Assembly: GCA_964036665.1 (NCBI GenBank)
Contig: OZ038530.1
Coordinates: 21,784,001 to 21,848,000 of the forward strand
Direction: 5' to 3'
DNA from: Gordius sp. MW1
Lineage: Eukaryota; Nematomorpha; Gordioida; Gordea; Gordiidae
DNA: 64,000 nt
In this document: one piece after another, positions 33,088-47,707 of the stretch
Layout: each line of letters starts with the position of its first letter
How positions within the stretch are numbered: the stretch's first letter is position 1
Position numbers and translations under genes: made by a program
Notes under the pieces: model-generated
Databases searched by the model: none
What the model was told of the DNA's origin: nothing
The model's input: only the letters and a program-made list of their open reading frames with translations

Positions 33088-34400
33088 ATGACCAATAACA
33101 CAACTTGTGAGACCATCAAAACCATTCTTAAGGAATTTGAATTGGACTATACCACGAGACTAAATCGCTTCTTATCTGTATTAGTTCTTCTGATAGGGAT
33201 GGCGGGCAACTGTTTAGCCATAACTCTATTATACGATGAACAAAACGTTAATTTAAGAGGCATTGGTAAAAAGATGACAAGAACGAATACCAATGCATAT
33301 ATACTCAGGTGGTATCACATTCTTAGTCTTGTGTCATCGCTCACTCTCATTATAGTTCCTATCATGAAGGATTATGCCAATTTTGTAAATATTAATACTT
33401 GGCTCGGTAAACCTTGGATTACCTATCTGAGTTATATTCATTATCCACTTTTTAAAACCCTTAATTCATATACATACATGATCTATGTAATATATTTTCT
33501 CAGCCAAACAATAGCTGTAATATACCCTTACAAGTAATATTGTCTTAATTCACATTAACTTTATTTCTCAACATAACTTGCTTTATTAAACTACATTAAA
33601 CAATAATTGACCTTCTTCTGTTAAATAGGTATCAAGTATTGATGTCACTAAATAACGTCAGGAAATTATTACTCTTGGCATTTGCCTATTGTTTGGTATG
33701 GTACATACCAGTTACAAAGTGGATGTATGCTCGAAAAATAAATTTATGCCCAAACATAACAAACACAACTATTGATCTATATGAAATGCTTGTTTGGATT
33801 CCCGAAAACAGCTATGTACACGCTATTTGGTCAACATATGAAGTGTTAAGAGAGTTATGTGTCAATATATTACCCTTTGTAGTAGTATTTTTGTTAAAAT
33901 ATTCCGTGCTTAAGAGTCGAGCTAAAATCGCCCATTTGGTGCACAATTCAACAACTGTTCCAGATCTAACATCAGTTAAAACAATTAGCGCCATCTGCAT
34001 CAACTCCTCTGTTAATAAAGATTTAAATTGTTTTAGTTCATTGAATGACATAAATTGTGTTGAAGAAAAAGTGTCATCTTATAGAACTCAGAGGGCAGAA
34101 AAATTGGTGTCGAAATCATTGCATAGATTTCAAAGAAACTTAGAATCCAAACAACATAAGAGATCATTGATTATCATGATTTTTATGTTCTTGTTACTCA
34201 TGCTACCAGTGTGCCTAACTGAAATTTGGTTGGTATTTAGTTCGCACCAATTGTCTTCAAAAACTTTAATAGGCTTCTACACATCTGTTAATATGTTACA
34301 ATACATATATTTAATTTTGCCATTCTATTGGAATATCGCGTTTAACCCATACTATCGCGCAAGTTTCATAAAAAAATTTAAGAGTCTAATGCATACATGA
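33088..34400 (+). CDS. Rhodopsin-class (peptide-receptor-like) GPCR
   Basis: Seven-transmembrane receptor at the plasma membrane, ligand unknown. Two exons, 33088-33533 and 33629-34400, with a 95-bp intron, give 405 residues. The short N-terminus has glycosylation-type sites (NNTT). TM1 contains the GN motif of class A receptors (LIGMAGNCLAITLL). TM2 lies near residues 73-93 and TM3 near 115-145. It continues across the splice as AVIYPYKYQVLMS, the usual start of intracellular loop 2. TM4 follows (LLLLAFAYCLVWYIPV). The third intracellular loop is long (about 90 residues). TM6 is SLIIMIFMFLLLMLPVCL and TM7 ends NIAFNPYYRASF, matching the NPxxY region. The DRY position reads SQT. The overall pattern resembles FMRFamide/peptide receptors of invertebrates, from memory of the family, not a search. 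AATAAA is at 34520-34525. The structure is convincing; subfamily is uncertain. Confidence 0.85.
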
Positions 34401-35444
34401 TAGTTTGTATAAAACCACCCTCCTATAAAACATTTATATTGTAAAGCCGTTTAATTTAGAAACAAATGTGTTTCATTTCAAGAATATAATTCCATTTTAT
34501 GTTTTCGGAAGCATATTTTAATAAAATATTCAAAGTCTTTTACATGCGATATATCACCATTTTTACTATGCAAACGAACGTCTATTTATTTTAATATTAA
34601 CGCTAGAATTAGTATTTTCCCAAATTTAAAAACTTTTACCAAACCGAATAGAAAATTTTGAGGTTGAGTTCAGTCATTTTCTATAACTCAATGACTTAAG
34701 TCATTTTTCAAATTTTATATTTCATTTATGTTATTTATCTATAATAATGTTTATTTAAGTTTTTGAAAACTTTTATGCTATACATTTGGACATTATATTC
34801 AGAATTGTTCAATCCATTAAATAAGGAAGGTAGAGCCCTGCACGGTTGACCCCAAGTTGCAAATTTTGAAATGCCTTCGGGTCTGGTTCGGGTTGTAAAT
34901 ATTAAAAAACTTTCAGGTCGGGTTCGTGGTGAAAAATTTTAAACTCGGGTCCGGGTCGGATTGAAGGTTATGAATTTTTTATTGCATTATCTTTCAAATT
35001 AATGCCATTATATATAATATTTTATAATTAATATCGAAATGTATCATTAATTTATCTCATACATTCATTTAAATTAATTTCTTTTAAGTTATATCTGAAT
35101 TTTGGAATTGCGCAATTTTGAACACAGAAACGTAGAATATCTTGATGGATGCTATAAATTATGATAAACATATAATTGATATCACTATGATTTTCTAAAC
35201 TCCCGTTAATTTAAATATTAATGTCTCAACTTGTTTTACCGCCTAACATGTACACTAGAATAAATAAAACTTGATTTAAAAAATTAAAGTTTTTGAAAAA
35301 ATGATTAAATTTTCTCCTTCCGTTTCCACACCATATTGCCACAACCATTGTTAGCCTTAAAATCAAAATTGCTTATTAATGCAGACAGATCCATTTTAAT
35401 TAAAATATCTGCATTTTATATGTGAAATTAATTAATAAATTGCG
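34401..35444. other. GPCR 3' flank with a GC-rich hAT end fragment
   Basis: A hAT terminus TAGAGCCCTGCACGGTTGAC begins at 34831, followed by GGTCTGGTTCGGGTTGTAAA and GGGTCCGGGTCGG repeats up to about 34965. It matches the inverted right end of the element at 27476-28070. No partner end is visible before 35444. The remaining sequence is AT-rich. Confidence 0.55.
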
Positions 35445-35610
35445 GGTGTGTTAATATCTTGAAGAAGATAATAATAACCCCATTTAGGAGTGCCGCAATT
35501 AAGTTAAAAGTATTTCCTAATTAGGGCCATCTACAGGCAATTTTAATTAGGACTAACATGCCTTTATATTATCCCTATCTTTTTTAGACCCGAAAATGAT
35601 AGACTTTGCC
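35445..35610. repeat. Unclassified interspersed repeat, copy 2
   Basis: Matches 20895-21070 in order and spacing: GTGTTAATATCTTGAAGAAG, ATAATAATAACCCCATTTAG, a CCGCAATT segment, TACAGGCAATTTTAAT and TATCTTTTTTAGACC. The shared block GAAGAAGATAATAATAACCC is identical in both. Boundaries are set by loss of similarity to copy 1. Confidence 0.75.
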
Positions 35611-35888
35611 CAATTGTCAATTATAGATATTATAGTAAATTCGAATGCACCTTCCACCTCCAGTTTGTAATAGGAAAAGTAATTTATATGACAAAACAAT
35701 GTGTCTCATAAAGTCTCAATGAGGTTTAAAAATTCATGATTCAGCGAATACTCAATTGTACGTTTGAAATCGTTTGGCAGGCACAAATGACCCTAGGGTG
35801 CTCAAAAAATCTCGAGCCACCTTAGCTAACTTATATAATTATTAAAACTAATTGGCCATCAATTTAATAGTATCGCATCATGCAGGAT

Positions 35889-37298
35889 TAGGCCTCTGTT
35901 CGAATCAAATCGAATATTTTTGGTATTCGATTCGGATTCGAGTTTTTTATCAAAAAAATGATTCGTCGAATATTAAAATGAAGATTCGAATTCAATTCGA
36001 AAAAAATTTAAGGATTCGAAATCGATTCAAATATATATTAAGATTTTTATTATTAAAAAACACATATAAAGGGCTACTATGATTTTTAATTTGCATATAA
36101 ATTTGAAAAATTTATTTGAAAGATATTTAAAAAAATACACATATTGAAAATATAAATTTAAATGCGAACAAAAAACTATGGCGATATGTGTAAGACAATC
36201 AAGAACCGTGTTTAGCCATCTTTTAAGGCAAATTGTCTTCCTAGCACTTTTTTCCTTAAACGATTGCCTGTGTTTGGTCAATAAATTGTTCCGATTGAAA
36301 ATAATCTTTCGCAAGAGGTAAATGGTCCAGGCATAGAAAGAAGATCCTTTGCCAATTTTTGGATGGCTAGAAAACGACGTTCGATTTTCACCATTGTCAA
36401 CATTGGAGGCCACACGTGGTTTGTGCAAAAATGTCTCCAATGGAGACTTCGCCTTGTGGCTCTTAATAGACGATCCAGTGTTGATACCTCGCTAGTTGAT
36501 ATAAAATCGGGCTGACTTCCTGTGGCAGTTTCCAATTCATCTTTAATTTCTCTATAGGATATGCCATGTACTGGTGATAAACACTCAAATTGAACCTTAA
36601 ATCGACGACACTCACTAATAAGGCTATCTTCTTGTTGAATGCCATTATCTTCAATTTTATGTATGGCCATTTTGACAGCATGATCTTCTGTGATAGTTGA
36701 TAATTCGGTAATACCAAGTTCTAGGATTTGTCCCCCGGATATAAAATTAGTTGCACTGTAAAAGGGAAAAAGTATCAATTTAACCTTTACAATTTGTTCC
36801 CATTCAATGTTGGATAGTAATTCCTCCTAAGAGGAATTTAAAGGCTAACTCCAATGCCTGCCATAATAAAATAGCCTTTTCTGTGATATTCCATCTAACT
36901 ACCTAAGTTTTGCCTTTATGTAATTAATTGGTGGGTCAAATTATTTACATATAGCCTTTAATCGTGAAACATTTTTGGGATGTCTTGCAATTTTTATCAA
37001 AGTCCATATTTTGATTAAGTTGTGATCCTCGTTCTCTATAACTCATGTAAGTTTGAAAAATTTTATATAATTTTTTTAAATTAACTAATTCGATAAGATA
37101 AAAATATCTAATATCTGCGTAGCGCCTATTTAAATTAAACCCTAAAAAATAAAATTCAAATTTTTCAAGGATTTGATTTGGATTTTCGAATCTTAGCAGC
37201 GTAAATATTCGATTCGAAACTTACACATGTGGATTCGAATTTTCGATCGAATTCGAATTGAATCTCCAATCGAATCTCGAATATTTCCCAGAGGCGTA
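35889..37298 (-). mobile_element. hAT DNA transposon with perfect 8-bp target duplication
   Basis: Ends are TAGGCCTCTGTTCGAATC and, inverted, TACGCCTCTGGGAAATATTC. Subterminal regions on both sides are packed with ATTCGAATTCGA-type repeats. The flanks are TGCAGGAT on both sides (35881-35888 and 37299-37306). The transposase remnant inside is on the minus strand. The element is 1410 bp and internally deleted relative to a full hAT. Confidence 0.95.
36278..36778 (-). pseudogene. hAT transposase C-terminal fragment
   Basis: The 166-codon frame ends with FLAIQKLAKDLLSMPGPFTS followed by CERLFSIGTIY, the C-terminal dimerisation block of hAT transposases (usual form LA.D.LS.P....SERLFS). A preceding WPPMLTMVKIERRF piece appears frameshifted relative to a typical HVWPPML segment. 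The N-terminal BED finger and the RNase-H-like catalytic residues are not present in an intact frame. A second frame over 36027-36440 continues the broken end. Confidence 0.82.
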
Positions 37299-37684
37299 TG
37301 CAGGATGATAAAATGCCAAATTCAAATATGCTTTAGTAATAATTACTACTCGATCAGAACCAATTTTAAGCCTAAAATTTTGTAATATTTAATAATGCTA
37401 TGAATACAAATATGTGATAAATATATTATTAAATTTATTCACATACCCTAAGGGCCATCCATAATATGGTAAATATAGTAAAATTGCCAAATTTTAAATT
37501 TTCTGCTATATAATATTTACCACACGTAGGTATTTTTAATATCAGATATATTTCAAACATCGATTAATTTCTAAAGAGAATAAGATCGCTGTTTGCGTTC
37601 TAATATATACGATTAAGTGAATTAACGATTACTTTTTGAATTACCTTTAATATCTTGGTAAATCATGCCAATTAAAATACACAA

Positions 37685-37850
37685 TAATTTACTAAAATTT
37701 AATGATCAATAAAAATCCGAGATCTCGCTGAAAATCTCGTATCTCTAGTCTCGACATCATAATTCTCGTCTCGGTCTCGGGTCAGTTTTTCATATATTCG
37801 TCTCGTCTCGGTGATTCGAGACGAGTCGAAACGGGTTTTCCGCACCACTA
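37685..37850 (-). repeat. CTCGTCTCG-rich repeat, copy 1 (inverted)
   Basis: Reverse-complement relative of 58639-58830. Read on the minus strand it begins TAGTGGTGCGGAAAACCCG, then carries many GAGACGAGAC units and ends near ATTGATCATTAAATTTTAGT. The TAGTG-type start suggests one end of a hAT element. Confidence 0.65.
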
Positions 37851-38149
37851 TAGATCGCCATTGGTTAAAAGTGTTGAAGGGCTCAGTTGTATAAAAATAA
37901 CACCTTATTTTGCTCAACATTTATAAGTTTCTTAAAATATTATTTCCACCTTTCCATCACTTACTTAGGGTTGAAATAGATTTAAGTTCTCGTTTTTGAG
38001 TATGTTAAGATCTCCAACAATGCGATTTTCCCAACTTTTTGTATACAAAAAATGGGGCTGCAAAAAAGACTATTTTGGAGGTTATGATTTAGAAATTCGA
38101 CTAAGTGCTAAGCGTTTATCTGTGAAATTTGATATTAACATTTGAAATC

Positions 38150-38245
38150 TGCATGGGCCGAAATTTTAGGGTCCGGCACGGCCCAACCCGCACAAATTAT
38201 TTTTTTTTTGCCCGCACCCGGCCCGCAAAAAAACAACAACAAGTG
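38150..38245. repeat. GC-rich hAT-like end fragment
   Basis: Contains GGGTCCGGCACGGCCCAACC, then GCCCGCACCCGGCCCGCAAA. Composition and motifs resemble the GC-rich arms at 27476, 34831 and 44105. The open frame over it (38129-38338) has no family resemblance and is not called. Confidence 0.45.
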
Positions 38246-38793
38246 CGCCGCATCAGGCCCGCACGAGTAAAAACAAGTCTACGTTGTTTCAAAAAAATTT
38301 TATTCGTACATTTTGTATCTTTGAAAAAATTGTTTTAGCATATAAAATCGATATTAATCAATAATTATTTTATCGTTACTTACAACATTTACTCATATTG
38401 CTGTTATGATTTAGATATAATAAAATACAGTATAAAACAAACCCTTTGTACTATATTTCTTTAATTTATTAAATACATATTAAGTTATCAAGAACTCCAT
38501 AAAAAAATATTACTTTTTAAAACTTAAAGTGTAACTACATATTTTGGGGAAACTGGTGTAACAACTTAAAAAATTGTCATCCAAAAATGACGACCTCAAT
38601 CTCAAGTCGTCTACTCTTTTGATTTATTACGAGTTTTAGGTCTATAAGGAATATAATAATTACATTTATTATAATTTTTACTTATTGTTACTAATTCAAA
38701 TGTTTATTATATATTGGCTGACTAACATTTTTTAAATATGGCAAAACTACAAGGTTTTTATAATATTCATGATAATTTTTCAGGTTTTTCTAC

Positions 38794-41539
<2,746 letters not shown>

Positions 41540-41850
41540 CTTATACACTGTAGTGCAAAAATTCTGATCAATATTATCAAATTGTTCTTCTTATATACCG
41601 TGTAATAGCTCAACATTATGGCTTATAATGCTACCTTGCTTAATAAAATTGGGGGGTATGCTTTGCTCTTGACGGCAAATAATTTGTAAATGATAAAGTA
41701 TAGTCAGCAGTGTAGTGGATATTAATAACAAATCTGCAGTTAAATTATCATTAGTTTATGCAAGTAATTGCTAGCTGTTTAAATAAAAAAAATATGGTGC
41801 GAAACATATCGGGAAAAGGCACCAAATATCTCTAAAAAACGTGTTTATTC

Positions 41851-42288
41851 CAGGGGTTTGAACCCGCCCAAAATAAAATCGGGTTCGTGTTCGGGTTTGG
41901 CATAAATTTTGAAATCGGGTTCGTGTTCGGGTTTAAGGAATTGGGTTTAAGTACAGGTTCGGGTTCAAGAAATTATATTATATCAATTATATTAATAATA
42001 CTTACAAATAATTCTTGAGATAATTAGTATCGATTAATGAATAAAAAATGCCGGAAACATAAAAATATTGAAATTACAATCGTATGGTTTTCGTTACATT
42101 TGCACGATAGAGAAAACTGAGATATTCAATTCACAATATATTTTTGATATAAAACCCGAACCTTAACCCTTATTTGTATTCATCGGGTTCGGGTTTTAAG
42201 GGTATTTTCAAAAATGGGTTCGGGTTCTGTAAAACATTGGGTTTTACCCTGTTTGGGTTTAGGGGTTCGGGTTCGGGACAAACCCCTG
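41851..42288. mobile_element. Non-autonomous hAT element, 438 bp, perfect target duplication
   Basis: Begins CAGGGGTTTGAACCCGCCC and ends GGTTCGGGACAAACCCCTG. GTTTATTC flanks both sides (41843-41850 and 42289-42296). The arms contain TCGGGTTCGTGTTCGGGTTT repeats and the centre is AT-rich and non-coding. It lies about 300 bases upstream of the protease start codon, inside the likely promoter region of that gene. Confidence 0.95.
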
Positions 42289-42296
42289 GTTTATTC

Positions 42297-44082
42297 TCCT
42301 CTCTATTGAGATATTAATATGCATTAACTTATGACTTTTTATTTATCGAATTCACACTGTATAGATGTTCAAAATATAGCAACTTTATAAATGTTTTAGC
42401 TCAAATCACCATTGTTATTATACTATTTATAATAAAAACTAGGCAATGGAACGTGTGCGGTAATATATGTACGCATTTTAGTTATATAATGTTCCTCTTG
42501 TATTTGACTAAATTGTTGTTGCGTGAACTTGAGCAAATCAAACATAAATTGTGCCGGACTGAACACATCTTTTATGAGAATCTAATGAAAGTGACGTACA
42601 AAAAACTTTGCAAATTTAAAATAAAATTAAAATGTCAAAATGCCTGGCAGCTCGATTGTCTTAACAAATAAATCCTTATTCTGCAGCTTTATAAAAGAAA
42701 TTGTCCGCAAGTTTTTAAAAAAAATTAACGACTTCATAAGTAAGCTTTAAATCCAAGATTTACCGATGTCAGAGACACTATAGACAATAGTATACTCAAC
42801 GGGGCTGCGTTGTATGCAATAAAGTAACTAGAATTTTGTGCCTATACCACAATGTCAGATCTCACATTCAACGTTGTCATTGTTACATCATAATAGCAAA
42901 TTTTTACATATCATATTTATGAAAAAAATTTAAATTTGCTTATATATATCGCTAGCTGAGAATTGGAGTGCTTTATCTGCAATTTTTGAAAATTTTAAAG
43001 TAAAAGTGCTATTCGGTAGATTTTTATATATTTTATTATAAACTTTTTAAAAAACGTGGAAAATCATTTTTCTGGCTTCGCTATTAAGGCTTAATTCGCG
43101 AATAGCAATATTTTTTATAATTGGTTTGCTCTATCTGCAATTACCCAATCGCAAGCGCTCATTAAATCACGTGAATAAATCATCTGCTTTTAAACTTTAA
43201 TTCCAATAATATAGCTACAATTAATTTTCACATTGTGATATATCCATAGACTAGATAGACTGCTCATCAATGCACAAAATGTGTACCCTTTTTCTACCAT
43301 TTTGAAACGAGGATGCTTATCATCGGAATTAAGATTTTTATGTTGCATGAAAATATATTACCACGACTATCCCCCAACCAAACATCAAAGCCGGCGTCAG
43401 CCAGGACATAAGCTAGTGTAAGATTGAGGAGATAAAAAGCTCATCAAGCATACTATTTGAAGATTGAAGATGTTAAAAATGTAAAACAATTAAAATATAC
43501 CAAACTCTGATTTTTGTCATTAATTAACCAATCACAGGATGTGCATAAAAAATCGTGTTGTAAATAAACGACCGGTTTAAATTTATCGAAATTGACATTA
43601 CCCGACAAAAAAATTTTAAGCAGCGAAAACTCTCAAATGGCAGTAAGAACCCATCTTCAGTTTCTAAAGTGTAATTTTTATGAAGAAATCCTCGATCAAG
43701 TATAAAGTTTTCCTGGTAAATTGGTAAAAAAAATGAATTAAACCTTAAATCAATTATATTTTTGTCGTTTGTTAAACGACATATTTAGGATATCCATCTA
43801 ATTACACTGGTCTACAAAAAAAATCAACCGGGAAACGGCAACATCTTCTAATAGAGTCCTTTGTGGTGAACACAAATATGTTTTTTGTTTTTTTCCTATG
43901 TATCAAATTTTTTAATATTTCAATTCAAAGTTGCGAAATGACCGTTTTTGACCCTTTTCGACGCTCAATAGAACCATATTGAATAGCTAAAAAGAAAAAT
44001 TTAAACCTCTAAGTGGTAGAACCAACTTAGTGTAAAACATTGAAAAATGATTTGTTCCCCTATTGTTTTTACTTTTTCCAAT
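42297..44082. other. AT-rich stretch with one solo transposon end
   Basis: The only recognised piece is at 43245-43315: CATAGACTAGATAGACTGCT then CATCAATGCAC and TTTTTCTACCATTTTG, matching the terminal 70 bases of the element at 53807-54244. No matching opposite end was found. Open frames here, such as 42453-42671, have no family resemblance. Confidence 0.6.
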
Positions 44083-44277
44083 ATATCGAATAGGTTAAAA
44101 AAAAATAAGCGGGCCGGGCCTGAACGAGCCGTTCAATTCCCTAACGGGCTCGGGCCAGGCCTAGATTAAACTGAGGCCCGCTAAAAGCCCGTTGCAAAAT
44201 AGTTTAGGTTTTAATTATACTAGAAATATAAAATAAAAACAAAGATGTGTTAAACTTTTTTTTATTAATTTTTAATT

Positions 44278-47200
44278 TTTTTTTTTTTTTTAAAAAAAAA
44301 AATAATATCTTTTATTAAATGAAACTATATACTACTATAAAAATTATATGCGAGGTAAACATTCAAAAATTGCGATCGCGTTGAAATGACAAATTATAAT
44401 TCTGATTTTCTGTTTTAAAAAAAAAGTTTCCCTTTTGTCAAGGGTATTGGCTGCTATACGGCGCCCCAATTCTTTCAGGAGGGCTTGGGTTTTAGGCCCT
44501 ATTGTTGTAAGGGTAGTGGTCACTATAGGGCAGAAAAGGAGTGAGGAATTAAGTTCTGCGTATTTAGCTGACTTTATTCTTTCAGAATCGACAAGGGGGT
44601 CTTTGTTTTGGTTTGAGGGTGCAAAGGCATCCGGACAAGTGTAGTCCCATGCTAGGCATAGCCCTTTTGCCCATGGGATGAGGGTCTGTCCATCGGGTCT
44701 CTTCTTGTCGCTAAGGCAAAGACCATTAGGCTCCAATTGGGAGGGAAAGCCAGCCTTATTGAATGTCTTCTGTAGAAGAGCATTAACAGATGTGTGACGT
44801 AAAAATCTGGCCTTATCAAATTTGCAATGTAGGCCGTGATGACCTTTTGTACCTACAGATGAGCCACATAAGTTGCATTGATGGGGGGCAACTATATCAC
44901 AACCTAGGCGGAGCCCTGTTGCGATCCTGAACTTGTTGCTGAAAAGTTGAAGGTCATGGGTCCGACTTGGGATGGCCTTCGTGGCCGGACCTTGATGCAA
45001 AACTTCTTAAAGCTGGTAACTCCTCTAACGAAGCGCCCGATATAAGAGTTTTAAGGGCATGGTCGTAGAGAGGAGTGTTCCAACTTTTTTGAGAGTTTAT
45101 GGTAGGGAATGGAGTGTTAGGGTCGGACAAAGAGCTCCACATGTCGAGAGCGATTTGGGTAAAGGGATCTGGTTGATCGATTATTTTGTCGATGATTGGT
45201 TTGGCTGAAAGTCGACTCGAGATGAAGGCCGACAAAGCTACTAGAGGGGGTGATCTCAGGCCCAAACCACCATATTTTGTGGGGAGACACGCTTGTTTCC
45301 ATTGGGACCCTGTAAAAGAAAGGTTTGTGATTTCCTCGACTACACCTTTGAGTTTTTGGTCGAATATAGATAGAGCATTAGGATTTAAAAATGAGGTGGA
45401 TGAACTGAAGATATGATTTATCTTAGGTAAAGAATAGCAGTTTTTAATTAAAAAGAAAGCCTGGTGGGCTGGCAAGTAAGAAAGGAGGGGTTTGATTACT
45501 AGTTTTTGTATTGTCTCTGTTAATGACTTGTTACAAGGGCGTGAGCCACCTACGGGAGATCCTAAGTGCGTTAGTTCGTTAGGGTGAATATGTTTGAAAG
45601 CGTCAAAGTATGGGTCTAGGCTTATAGAGTCAGTATTGTTTTTGCAAACCTCGGTCTTGCTATGATTTAGATGGAGACCAATTTTTGAAGCCTCGACTTC
45701 TAGATGAGAGAGGGCTTCTTTGACGTCTTCGGCATTTCCCTTGATGGTACCATCGTCTAGGTACCACAAGTTGAGTGATAGATTATATTTAGAGGCTAGG
45801 TCCTCAGTCAGGGATTTTATACCTAGGCAGAATAGTAGGGGGCCTAGCGGGTCTCCTTGTTGAATGCCGTCACTCGATGCAATTATTTTGGAATTAAAGT
45901 TGAGCATGGAAGTAGGAGCGTAGCATGCGTTAAGGAAAATGGAGTACTCGGGAAGAGATTTGTAAGCCTCGGTTAAGAAGTGTGACCTGTAGATCGTGTT
46001 AAATGCGTTTTCAAAGTCAATCTTAGCTAGGATCGAATGGTCGGGATGGGCTAGGGCTATGCGAACAGCGTGAGAGGCGATTTCACAACCACCCTTGGTT
46101 CCGAAACCTAGTTGGATAGGAGCTAATTGATCTGCAATGTCGAATTTTACTCGTGCAATGATAAGTTTGCAGCATATGCGTCTAAAAATTGAACCCATGG
46201 CAATTGGACAAAGGCCACCATCAGGTTTGGTAAGAGATATTAAGGTGGCCCCAAAAAAATAGCGAGAGATCGCGTCTGATACTAAGCCTTTAATAACCTG
46301 GTTAAGGAAGGTTGCTAGGGTGGATGTGAAGTGGCCAGACCTGTCAATGTGAGGTCTTGTTAATTCTATTAAATGTGAGGCACGGAAGCCGTCTAAACCA
46401 GAACCTACTGAGGATTTTTTAAAAGAACCGATAGCCTCGAGAATTTCGGGCGATGTGAAGTCCTTGAAGGGGGAGTTGATTGTAGGGGGAAATTGGGAGC
46501 AATTTCTTTCAGGGTGTTTAGTTTGTAAAGATTCGAAGGTTTCTTGAGTGTCTGGGGAAATTTTGCAGTCTGAATTGGCCAGGCGAAGGGCACCCTGGAT
46601 GTCAAAGTGGTTGAGTTTTGAGGAAACCCGTTTGGCTCTTTGTTGAACTGATGTAATCTTATGGATGTGTGGCTCGTAGATAATGGGGGGTGATGAAACG
46701 TCCCATTTTGCTGAGTTTTGTTTAATCCAATTAGAGAGGGTACCTTTGTAATTTGATGGTGGTATTGAAAGGACACGGGAAGTAAATTGAAAAAGGTTGG
46801 CCCAATGGAGGGTGCTGCTTGGGTCTTTAGAGAGGTTTGAGATGGCATCAGTAAGGGCAATTAGAACTTGATGTCTGGCACCTTTAGGGATGTTTTTTAG
46901 AATCCTGTTAACAGGAGAATGAGGAATGTCTGAATATGTATTGGTGGTGGTGGTTTCGAGCGGGGAGTAGGTATTATGCAATAAATGGTTGTGAGTAGAG
47001 GTAGACCTCTTGGGGACTGTAGCTGCTGGATGTTTTCCAGACCCGGGGCACCTCTGTTTTAATGGACCGTGAACGTAAATCAAATTAGAGAGGGTAATTG
47101 AAGCTAACCTGTAGCAGACTGGGCAGATTCCGGTTTGGGTTGTGGAGTTTGTGTTGTTCATGTAGAAGGATTTTGGATATTTGGGAACAACCTGTAGTAG

Positions 47201-47335
47201 AGTAAAATGGCAGCTATTTTGATGTTTGGTATTCAACAGTTGGATTGTCATGGAAATAACTGTTAGGAGATATTGTTAAATGGTTTTTTTTTGCCTCTGA
47301 TAGGCGTAAGGCTTGGTAAAGGTTAGAAAAAATAA
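44278..47335 (-). mobile_element. RLE-type non-LTR retrotransposon, nearly full length
   Basis: The 3' end, on the left, is a T-run followed by A-run (44270-44310) and shares its last ~40 bases with the copy at 60835. The 5' end is placed near 47335 where sequence related to the hAT resumes. Coding capacity spans 44344-47251 with one frameshift. No target duplication was resolved because both junctions are in low-complexity AT sequence. Confidence 0.8.
44344..47251 (-). pseudogene. RLE-LINE polyprotein: zinc finger, reverse transcriptase, restriction-like endonuclease
   Basis: This is the single protein that would copy the element by target-primed reverse transcription. Frame 1 (47251-44954, 765 codons) begins with a C2HC-type finger (CPVC at about residue 42, then HGPLKQRC). 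The reverse transcriptase follows: IDFENAF (motif A, about residue 413), DGIQQGDPLGPLLFCLGI (motif B) and WYLDDG (motif C, about residue 497). Frame 2 (45000-44344, 218 codons) overlaps it by 47 bases. It carries a CCHC knuckle CNLC...H....C (CX2CX8HX4C) and the endonuclease core RPDGQTLIPW then WDYTCPD, the PD-(D/E)XK arrangement of restriction-like LINE endonucleases. A single indel near 44960-45000 would explain the break. Other frames on either strand here are shadows. Alternative reading as two proteins is unlikely because related copies read through this point. Confidence 0.88.
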
Positions 47336-47707
47336 ACCCCTTGCCCGCTGCATGCTTTAAATTTACTATTTATTCTTTTTGTCTAAGTGACAATGAAAAT
47401 ACATTTGAAATAATGAAAATACATTTGAAATTTCCTTCTTTATATATTCATATACAAAAATACTGCGCAATTCAAATATATAAGTTTTCATTAGCTACTA
47501 TATACAGGAATAAACTACATTATCCTCCTAGTCACAAACTTAAGAGTAAGTTAATAAAATTTCAAGATTAATATTTTGAATATTCTCATTATAAAACTTT
47601 GTTATATAACTATTTGAGATTTTCACTCTATAACAAAATTTTATATTTTAATTAAATAATTGTTTTAAAAATAGTACATAACATATTAGCATGTCTGAAA
47701 ATTAATA

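Noticed and set aside
46405..46860. 151-residue minus-strand frame, plus the shorter frames at 44435-44644, 45117-45302 and 45186-45416
   Set aside because: They overlap the RLE-LINE frame out of phase and lack any motif.
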